From positions 1 through 64,000 of the forward strand of contig CAJQUW010007429.1 in NCBI GenBank assembly GCA_907163375.1: a stretch of 64,000 nucleotides of DNA, in the 5' to 3' direction. This document shows positions 56,589-64,000 of the stretch, one piece after another (position 1 is the stretch's first letter; every line of letters begins with the position of its first letter). The notes beneath the pieces are model-generated. The model made no database searches and had not been told where the DNA came from. It was given only the letters and a program-made list of their open reading frames with translations. A program made the translations under genes and the position numbers. The stretch is from Prostheceraeus crozeri (lineage: Eukaryota; Platyhelminthes; Polycladida; Euryleptidae).

Positions 56589-57130
56589 CTTTTCACTGCC
56601 TCTTTCTCATTCTCAGCTTTCAAATGAGCTATGGCACGACTTTCTACCATCTCTACAACCAAAGGTGGAAGTGTGACAGGAGGGGGTGGGGGTGAGGGTG
56701 CGGGTGGGGGTGGGGGTCAGAACTTTTTCTCTCCGATTGAGTTGGGAAGATGTTTCTAGACCCAACTTTGACCAAAACGTCCGAATTTGCACTCCATTTT
56801 CCCATCCAAGCACTCCTTCTGCCCGAAAAACGACTTTTCTCATCCCAAAACCACCAAAACCTGACTTTTTCCAACTCTGACAGTTTCCTGCCATTTTCCT
56901 CCCTAAACCCAAGAAAATGAGTCCAAACTGAGCTTTTCACTGCCTTTTTCTCATTCTCAGCTTTCAAATGAGCTATGGCACGACTTTCTACCATCTCTAC
57001 AACCAAAGGTGGAAGTGTGACAGGAGCTAGGGGTTGGGGTGGGGGACCCGTTTCCTCCTCACGGACCCATTCCTCCCAGCACATCCTTGACGAACTCCCT
57101 CACCTTCCTTCCAGAGGGTGGGGGTGGGGG
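56589..57130. repeat. Repeat module copies, right of BEL-2
   Basis: The remainder of the module interrupted by BEL-2 (56589-56640), a second copy (56640-56935) and a third partial copy (56935-57020), then a GGGTGGGG-type run. The boundary phrase 'AGCTATGGCACGACTTTCTA' recurs at 56626 and 56973. Tandem direct repeats inside the piggyBac-like element. Confidence 0.8.
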
Positions 57131-57960
57131 CTGAGTCAGCATTTCACATTTTGTCCTTGAATTTGGAATGTGCGTACTACTAATGTGGACAGCATAGCCC
57201 ATCAAAGTGACTGCCACCCACATTTTGAACCCAAACCTGATAGGTTTTCCTCGGATGAAAACCTTGCAGCCATGTCTTCCGAAATATGGAATGACTGATT
57301 CGTCAATTGAAAACGAATTTACATTTGGACAATACTTCCCAAATTTGTTGTTCAGGAAGGTAAGAGGAAGACGAGTCTTCTGGTACTTGTCTTCAGATTT
57401 AACAGCAGATTCTGGCAAAAGATGCAACTTAGACAAGATCGAGCTGAATCTGTTTCTGGAGATGGATTCCGAAATGGAAAGTTTCTTCTTCAGTTTACAA
57501 GCTGACCAATAATTCCTTCTCCTCGTCTGGAATGAAATTCCAGATCCAAGCAGTACACCTATAACAGCTTTCAATTCTGACATAGAAATGTCCAGTTTCG
57601 AGTATTCGATTGTCTCTTTCAAAATAAATTCAAGAATTCGATCGTCAAACATAAGACAAAAGTAATCTACAGGATCATGTGAATCTAAGACAATGTTCGA
57701 ACTGCGCGTATCATTCGTAAAAACATAAGCATAATCAGAGGGAACGTCATCCCACTTCAGTTCTTTTTTTCTTCTCTTGTTCTTCGGTTGAGAAGGACCT
57801 TCATCCATGTCAATTCCATGCACTTCCAATTCTGCAGGAGCTTGAAGTAATTTGGCTGGCAAATTGTTCACATTCGGAATCTCTTCATCACCATCCTCTT
57901 CATCTGATACGTCCCCACCAAAGAGGAAGTTGCACTATGGCAGTATACCCTGTAGCAGGC
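57130..57960 (-). pseudogene. piggyBac-type transposase, N-terminal half
   Basis: Acidic N-terminus, then 'ELKWDDVPSDYAYVFTND', 'DPVDYFCLMFDDRILEFILK', 'LKAVIGVLLGSGISFQTRRR', 'NRFSSILSKLHLLPESAVKS' and the first catalytic block 'FSIDESVIPYFGRHGCKVF' followed by 'RGKPIRFGFKMWVAVTLMGY'. This is the DDE_Tnp_1_7 domain of piggyBac/PGBD proteins; the first catalytic Asp is in 'SIDESV'. After about residue 245 the frame runs into the G-rich module and loses homology, so the second and third catalytic aspartates are missing here. A dead copy. The acidic start may extend to about 57960. Confidence 0.82.
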
Positions 57961-58109
57961 TCTTCATTTTCCAGACCGAATTCGATTTCATCCAACACGT
58001 CGTTCAACCTGAAAAGAGAGATAAATCGCCTTGACAGAATTGTATTTTTCTAACTGACAAATAAACATTCTGACATCGTATCGCTACTTATTACACAGGG
58101 CAGGTATCA

Positions 58110-58215
58110 CTCCTTGCGATGCCGCTGTCTTCAACAAGGAGCAGATAGACAATGGATAGCGAGTCTGTCTATTGAGTACCCAGCATGGGTTCGATTCCCC
58201 TTAGAGTACCGTTGT
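58110..58215 (+). other. Possible tRNA-derived SINE head
   Basis: Contains a B-box-like 'GGGTTCGATTCCCC' (about 58187) and an A-box-like 'TGGATAGCGAGTCTG' about 40 bp before it. The acceptor and anticodon stems do not pair well, so it is not a functional tRNA as read. Weak. Confidence 0.3.
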
Positions 58216-58592
58216 GCTCGTTTCCGAATTATGCATGCTTGCAGCTTATTTTGTTTCAAATGTTACTTCGACGCACTTTTCTCACAATACGGCTTACTTA
58301 TTCTTTGTATTTGTTGTTATTTGTATATTGTCATGTAGACATATCGGATGCATAATGTAGGTAAACGCTTTCTCCGCATCATAACGTAGCAGAAAAATAG
58401 CGTAAAACTTCATAGTTTACACCTGCTAAATAATGCTATAGATCAATGAATACGATAAATTCATAGTTACATTGATATTAACTTATCTAGTGGAGTAATA
58501 CTTACAATTCATAAGGCATGACAGTTTGACTTTTTCATAAAAACTCATCATTTAGACCTAGTATGTATCGTCATTATGTTGACACATAAGCC

Positions 58593-58967
58593 CAATGTTC
58601 GCTACAACGAACATGTAAACTTTCGGACACATGTGGCAACGTAGATATATATTTTATAGATCATTTTAATACCATTTTCTCCTATGATATAGGGACAATA
58701 TATAAAAGTAAAATTGACTTCGATATACTTACTTTGAATAGCAATATCTTTCGCTTTTCATTTCCTTTCCATGATGCAAAATGGCGGATACAATGGATCA
58801 GCTGACGATTCAAAAATATATCAGATTTAAACGAAATCGATGTTATATATAAAAATTAATTGTATCTAAATACCTTTGATGCACTTAAATACTCATTGTC
58901 TATTATTTCTATCAAATGATGAATATACCTATGTGACCATGTTGACGTTCGTTATGACGAACATTGA
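58593..58967. repeat. Inverted-repeat pair, possible MITE
   Basis: 'CAATGTTCGCTACAACGAAC' at about 58592 and its inverse-like 'GTTCGTTATGACGAACATTG' at about 58949 flank about 350 bp of AT-rich DNA. Each arm is itself near-palindromic (GTTCG...CGAAC). No duplication of the target confirmed. Confidence 0.35.
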
Positions 58968-59776
58968 TGCTAAATTTTATTTGCTTAAGCCAATTTTATA
59001 TCAAATTTTCTGATAATTCATATATATTTTTTCTGTTGTATCATGTAATTTCTGACTGCAAAATTACATTTACACGCTAGATTATTGCCAAGCTTGGCAA
59101 TCGCGTTTGGCGTGGCCGGGCAACGGTGGGCACAGCAACGATGTGCGTGTACAACCATAGCCAGACTTCGTACTTATTACAAAGAAACAATCTGCATGAT
59201 CAAAAGTAAAGACGCGGTTAATTTTTCTGTTCAGAAAAGTCACTTAGTCATGCATCTTGTGAATTGTAGGTGAACTTTACTCTTTCATCTAAAAATGAAA
59301 CAAATGGTTTTCATTTGTATTATTCCTACATAACATGCGCTCTTCAGATCTAGTTATCAACTGCCATAAAATAATGCAATAAAGTCTATTTTAAAGAATT
59401 GTATCAGCAACTGCGTTTTGCAAAACATCTGAAAAAGTAGAATGATATACTCTTTGGCCATGTGTTGCAATTTGGACGTTGCTTTGAGACATATAAACAT
59501 TTCTTGATTTATTATTAAAATGCGTTCTGCAATAACTAAAAAGAGGCAATAAAAAGGAATACTTGTTACTCGTTCACAAACATTTTCAAATTTATGTAAC
59601 ATCAGCTGATTTTTACTGGTTTCGTTGCACACAAGGTAAAAACACGTCTATTTCCTATCTAGCCCTTTATGATATTAAACATCTTTGGTATACAGTTAGT
59701 GATGAAAATTTTCCAAAAAATTTTGGAAAATATTGGAAAAAACCGGAAAATTTTGGAAAATTTTGAAAGTTCTGAT

Positions 59777-60016
59777 TTTTTGTGATAGGCCCTATGCTTT
59801 GACCACTTCCACAGCCGAGGCAGCTACACACCAATAGAATAGGTCTAAAACTGGTTATTTTGATAATTGTTTTGAATAAAACGATTTTGAAAAATGAAAA
59901 AATTTGAATTTTTGTGATATAATTTTTATGTTTTCTATCACATCCGAGGCATAGACACATCAATAGAAATGTTCTAAAACTCTTGATTTCATCATATCAT
60001 TTCGATTAAAACAATC
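59777..60016. repeat. Two diverged tandem units of about 130 bp
   Basis: Unit 1 and unit 2 share 'TTTTTGTGATA', 'CCGAGGCA...ACACA-CAATAGAA', 'TCTAAAACT' and 'ATTAAAAC-AT'. Old duplication, noncoding. Confidence 0.6.
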
Positions 60017-60999
60017 GTAGCAATACGAATCCCGCCTGCGGATTTTTGAGCATTCCTTTACCACCAGTGGCTTGCGGCAATTTGTTGGCATTTTTAATAT
60101 TGTAACACAGACATCTTTTGGCACAACGTGAATTTTTTCCTTTACAATAGGGGTATAATTTCATGTATTGTGAAAGATCTGGAGCAAAAATAATGCACTT
60201 TATTTGGGAGTTTGTTTATGGCTTGAAAGTTAAGCTTTATTATGCAGCCTTGATTGCAATGATATTCTCCATGTATTGATGAACATGTGAAGCACAAGCA
60301 CAATGTCCAACACAGCATTATACATGAGCGACCATATATTGGAAGATATATAAAGACTGTAAACTCGTGAGATATTTGGAAACTAAAGATGTCTGTGATG
60401 AGTAGAAGAATGTCTATATGATAGCTTCTAACTTCTGGAGTATTGTCCGATATCTTCGTGGAGGACAAACTACACATCTTCCATTTCTAGTTCAGATAGT
60501 TCCAAATCGATTTCAGATCTACTTAAATAAATTTCAGACTTTTTCCAGATGAATTGGAGATTCTCCAGTTGAATCTAAGATCCTTTCAAAGTTGAGTTTC
60601 TAACAGACATCTGAAATTCAATTAGAGAAATCTGAAATCCATTTAATGTCTGATATTCAGTTGAAAATATCTGAAATAAACAGAGGGTGCAGTTGGTTCC
60701 AAAAGTTAACATGCAGGGATGATAGAGAAGTTTTCGGTCTTTGAATATTACATGGTCTTTTCAAGCGACTGCAACAAGTCTCCAAAACAAAGGCAAAAAC
60801 GTCAATCACCAAAAAAAAAAAATTTCAAAATTTTCCATGGAAAATTTTGAAAAAATTGGAAATTTTTCCGGAAAATTTTCCATTTGCATCACAGTCACAT
60901 TTGGTGACATTACCACCTGTATCTCCCTTGAGTTCATTTAATAAATTCGAAAGTGTATACACATTGGGGATTTAATGGAGTTACCACTCTACCTAATAT

Positions 61000-62480
61000 A
61001 TCTACTCCATGGACACAGACAGAAGTCAGCAGCTGTGTCAGAAATGTAGACTTGCCATTCATAATTCACGACGTTTTATTACATCGCAGCTGATTCTTTA
61101 TACGAAAAATTACTCGACTACATAGAGGAAATGCAGGATCAAGACAAAGTCCCTCCCGTTCTTCAGAGTGAAGTGGAATCAGTAATCAATAAACTGCCAA
61201 GTGGAAAGTTTGCCGGAGATGCTACCGAAATGCTGAAGCTATTGAACCCGTAATTGAGATTCTCACACACCCAGGTGCATCACTGACAAACAGTCTACAC
61301 TTGACTCTTGGAAAAGTACTGTCATCATTCTTTTCCACGAGAAAGGTGACAAGGCTGACTTGAGGAACCACAGGCCAGTCTCTTGTCGGCTTTTAAAAAG
61401 TTTTACACGCATCATCTTGAACAGAATTCGGCACTCCACCAGCCAACAGAACAGGCAGGCTTCCTATCTGGATACTCCACCATCGACCACTTGCACACTG
61501 ACAACCAACTTATCGAAAAGTGCAGAGTACAGCATCCCACTCCGTATGGCATATCGACAACGAAAAGGCTTCTGACTCTGTCAAATTCGCTCCGCTCTTT
61601 GATGCACTCAAAAATCAAGGGGTAGAGAAGCCTTACATTGACATATCCTGATCGAAATCTACAAGAATGCAACATCAGAAATTCGATTACATGAAGACAG
61701 CAACAAAATACATCTAAGCCGAGGAGTGAGACAAGGAGACAAATATCTCTGCAAACTTGTTCAATGCCTGTCTCGAGGATGCAATTTTCCGTAGAATGAA
61801 TCTTGAATGTAAAGGAATTAATATGGATATGAAGTTCCTCATCTACACGCTTTGCGGATGATCTTGTGCTAATGGCACACATACCTGAAGAACTACAAGA
61901 CCTCCACAACAAAAGCACAGAAGCAGGTCTCGATCCTACAAAAACGAAGGTGATGTTTAACGAGCATGCACGACATGGAGCGATCACCATCGGAAATGTC
62001 ACACTAGAAAGAACAACATCACAGCGATCAGATAGTGAATGCAAGCAGAGGTATAATACTTCCGAAATAAACAAGGATAAGGGCTGGTATGGGCAACGTT
62101 CACAAAGTTCGGTAATTGGCAAGTCGTTCCATTTCACTAAAATTGAAGACTAAAGCTTTCACCAGCACTTTCTACCAGCAATGATGTGCGGCACAGAGAC
62201 ATGGAGAACAACAGCAACAGCCATTTCTCAGTTAGCAGTGGTCCAACGACGCATGGAACGCATTATGCTAGGCATGATACCGCGGTCGCAAAACGAACGA
62301 GTGGATCAGAGATCAGACGAAGTTGAAGGACATCATATTGGTCACATAATGCGCAGAGCAGACGGAAGATGGACCCGTAAAATAAACAAGTGGTATCCAA
62401 GAATTGGACCCAGACAACGTGGTCGACCTCCAAGACGACCACAGTTGATGTCCAGTCTATGAGTTGGTCCAATACTGCAA
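61000..62480 (+). mobile_element. RTE-type LINE, decayed ORF2
   Basis: Fragments in the usual order: 'VPPVLQSEVESVINKLPSGK' (61150), 'RNHRPVSCRLLKSFTRIILN' (61360), 'QPTEQAGFLSGYSTIDHLHT' (61440), 'EIRLHEDSNKIHLSRGVRQG' (61680), the FADD-box region 'RFADDLVLMAHIPEEL' (61850), 'AGLDPTKTKVMFNEHA' (61925), and the C-terminal 'VVQRRMERIMLGMIPR' and 'HIMRRADGRWTRKINKW' (62235-62400). This is the endonuclease-RT (RTE/craniofacial-like) family. Interrupted by at least seven frameshifts or stops between those blocks; no endonuclease domain seen upstream, so 5'-truncated. Confidence 0.85.
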
Positions 62481-62719
62481 CCAGCACTGGTGACAACACG
62501 CGATCGACTGGCAGAGGTAGACGACACTTGCGTAGGGCTTCCCCGTCAATGCCCACTAGATGCATGTTTGTTGTACGGTACCGTAGGCCTGTAACAGTCA
62601 TTTCCTTTTCAACATATTTACATGATTCGAATATCGAGGATTTCTACGATTTTCTTGCCCACTGGATTAAGACTTGTCCTCTAAATCTATGGCAAATGTC
62701 CGATAACCAAATGTAATTA

Positions 62720-63232
62720 TACGAATATTTCTATGGAAATAAATCTATAAAAATATTGCCCTGAGACATTTTTCATTTCGTAGCAGATTACCGTCACAGA
62801 TTTAGAGGATAGCGCTTTCTCTTATTTAATATCGTGATACCCATCACGTCTAGACACGAGATTCCGCCGCTCTTAACCGTCAATTCCGCTCTATATCTCT
62901 TAAATTTTGCCATCATAGAAAGTTCATAATTGCTTTGAGGATACCACATTATATTTCATCTGATACTACCATCACAATTGATAGTCCGTGGGCTAAGGCG
63001 AGGTCTGAGAAATAACAACAAGTCAATTGGTTGTGCATCTTAGTCACGATCTTAATTTAGTTGGAAACATTGCTTTTTATGCATAACACAAATATTGTTC
63101 CTTAATTTATTATGATTGATGTAGGCTACATTTCACGTCTATAGGTCCATGGACTATTTTTGACAACAACTGTTGTCTCAAAAACAACTTTTTTGGCAGA
63201 GTCAACCTTGCACGCATGTATTAGTATAGAAG
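62720..63232. other. Intergenic or 3' untranslated DNA
   Basis: No gene seen. It lies downstream of the minus-strand TMEM187-like gene and may hold its 3' untranslated region. Confidence 0.5.
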
Positions 63233-64000
63233 TCACGAATCCTTCACCTTAAAACCATTTTCAACAGCCATAAAAAAGTTCATAGAAAAATGGATTTGCA
63301 AAAAGTCGCAAATCTTTGATAGAAAATGTCCAGAAACATAAGCAAATGCATCATGTAGCAGCAGCATTTCTTTGTCGAATACTTTCAGTAGTACAAAGCC
63401 ACTACAGCACAACATAGCCAAAAGAAAGTTGATCGCTACATTTAAAGAATACAGGTTTAATACAATACTGAGTTCCACATGCCACGGCAATAATGACGTG
63501 AAATAACAAAGCAATTTCAAAACCAATAGGTGTGATAAGTACCAAAGCATACATAGCTATGGAAGTTAGCACCAGAATAAATCTGACTAAGCTAGGAGGG
63601 CTTGGCATAGAAAACAAATGTATAGTCCAGACACAAACCCACATGAAAAATGGTAACGTAAACCATTGATCCAAAACGGCGAACATTTGCTCCCTTGTCA
63701 ATAATCGAAGAGCTTGTATAGGTCCATAAAAAATTGATAACCATGAAAATACATTAAAATAATAAGCACTATTATGCGACAGAAGATTCTTTTCAGTTAA
63801 TTCATTAACTTTGCGCAACCAATGAATGCCAACAATGACATAACCTGCGTTCACAACAGTGTTCAATGGGTGCGAGATGTAAGGCAAAATACTTATCCAA
63901 TAAGGTTTTTCCGCGTAATGATCTAGCTCCAGATCAGTTTTTGCATGTTTAAATATTCCAGCATAAGTCAGAGCTATCATCAAAGCAGCACCCAGACTAA
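63233..64000 (-). CDS. TMEM187: TMEM187-like multi-pass membrane protein, 5' end outside window
   Basis: Host gene. Blocks match human TMEM187 in order: 'LDHYAEKPYWISILPYIS' against 'YEHYAEAPVAGLPAFLAM', 'LNTVVNAGYVIVGIHWLRK' against 'FNSLVNMAYTLLGLSWLH', 'FYGPIQALRLLT', 'AVLDQWFTLPFFMWVCVW' against 'AVLDQWLTLPIFAWPVAW', 'ITPIGFEIALLFHVI', then 'CCSGFVLLKVFD' and 'SGHFLSKICDFLQIHFS' against 'TGHFWSKVCDVLQFHFA'. About six hydrophobic segments. Upstream codons to 64000 stay open and match ('SLGAALMIALTYAGIF'), so the start lies beyond the window. Between about 63440 and 63475 the matching frame changes by one base: either an assembly error, a real frameshift, or a pseudogene. No intron signals explain it. 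Function of the family is poorly known. Confidence 0.8.

Larger units (their letters stand above)
52085..57960 (-). mobile_element. piggyBac-like transposon with inserted repeat module and BEL-2
   Basis: The N-terminal half of a piggyBac transposase (57130-57960, minus) is separated from a possible further piece (52085-52270, minus: 'TTLVYHGLFLDLKQRIGL') by repeat modules (52253-52558 and 56589-57130) that enclose BEL-2. The ends of the transposon (TTAA) were not located with confidence. The N-terminal part is secure; the link to the second piece is tentative. Confidence 0.5.
57990..61000. other. Host intergenic DNA without genes
   Basis: About 3 kb, AT-rich. No protein-like frame. Weak features inside are listed separately (Pol III-like box, inverted-repeat pair, diverged tandem repeat). 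Low-complexity 'GGAAAATTTTGGAAAA' patches occur at 59705-59765 and 60825-60885, and a degenerate 'TCTGAAAT/ATTTCAGAT' patch at 60490-60680. Confidence 0.6.

Noticed and set aside
58110-58215. Functional tRNA gene
   Set aside because: Only Pol III box-like strings; acceptor and anticodon stems do not form. Kept only as a weak SINE-head candidate.
59667-60477. Minus-strand ORFs of 98 and 111 residues in the intergenic DNA
   Set aside because: They run through low-complexity and diverged tandem repeats and have no recognisable motif.

Overview
This is metazoan nuclear DNA, almost certainly from an invertebrate. It is dominated by a pile of mobile elements and has one recognisable host gene. Evidence for an animal host is a TMEM187-like membrane protein gene at the right edge, BEL/Pao, RTE and Jockey/R1-like retroelements, a piggyBac-type transposase, and two Polinton (Maverick/adintovirus-like) lineages with GT-AG introns, TATA boxes and AATAAA signals. 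The species cannot be named from the sequence. There is no CRISPR array, operon or rRNA.

Layout. (1) 1-6103: the inner-to-terminal part of a Polinton copy ('P1'), cut by the window start and lacking its outer tip. (2) 6104-7551: unassigned DNA and two LINE scraps. (3) 7552-52080: the 5' part of a BEL/Pao retrotransposon ('BEL-1': LTR, gag), split by a large Polinton ('P3', 9798-51634). A second Polinton ('P2', 9953-27570, same family as P1, opposite orientation) sits inside the left terminal repeat of P3. P2 has a perfect 6-bp target duplication (TCCCCC), and the other P3 arm carries the matching uninterrupted site. The order of events is therefore BEL-1, then P3, then P2. (4) 52085-57960: a piggyBac-like transposon with an inserted repeat module, which in turn holds a second, 5'-deleted BEL/Pao copy ('BEL-2', 52559-56588). 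(5) 57990-61000: host intergenic DNA with only weak repeats. (6) 61000-62480: a decayed RTE LINE. (7) 63233-64000: the TMEM187-like gene on the minus strand, 5' end outside the window.

P1/P2 family: AT-rich, about 17.6 kb when complete. P2 has protein-primed PolB, packaging ATPase, major capsid, penton-like minor capsid, two pVI-like small proteins, a fibre-like coiled-coil protein, adenain-type protease, and an integrase fused to a phospholipase-A2-like domain. The family is peppered with short GC-rich mini-hairpins, several lying in frame inside genes and present in only one of the two copies.

P3 family: about 24 kb without its P2 insert. It has terminal repeats built of 325-bp units and a chromodomain integrase. 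Early-looking regions at both ends have inward TATA promoters and leader introns. Its most unusual part is a minus-strand trio at 37.1-38.4 kb: a TATA-binding-protein-like gene next to two tandem paralogues that resemble PC4-type coactivators. It also has a DEDDh-exonuclease-like protein, two RING-like proteins and a stand-alone relative of the PolB N-terminal domain.

All Polinton and BEL copies are treated as fossils: P2 and P3 keep most genes but each has several breaks, and the BEL copies are badly decayed. Assignments rest on reading motifs by eye; no database search was run.
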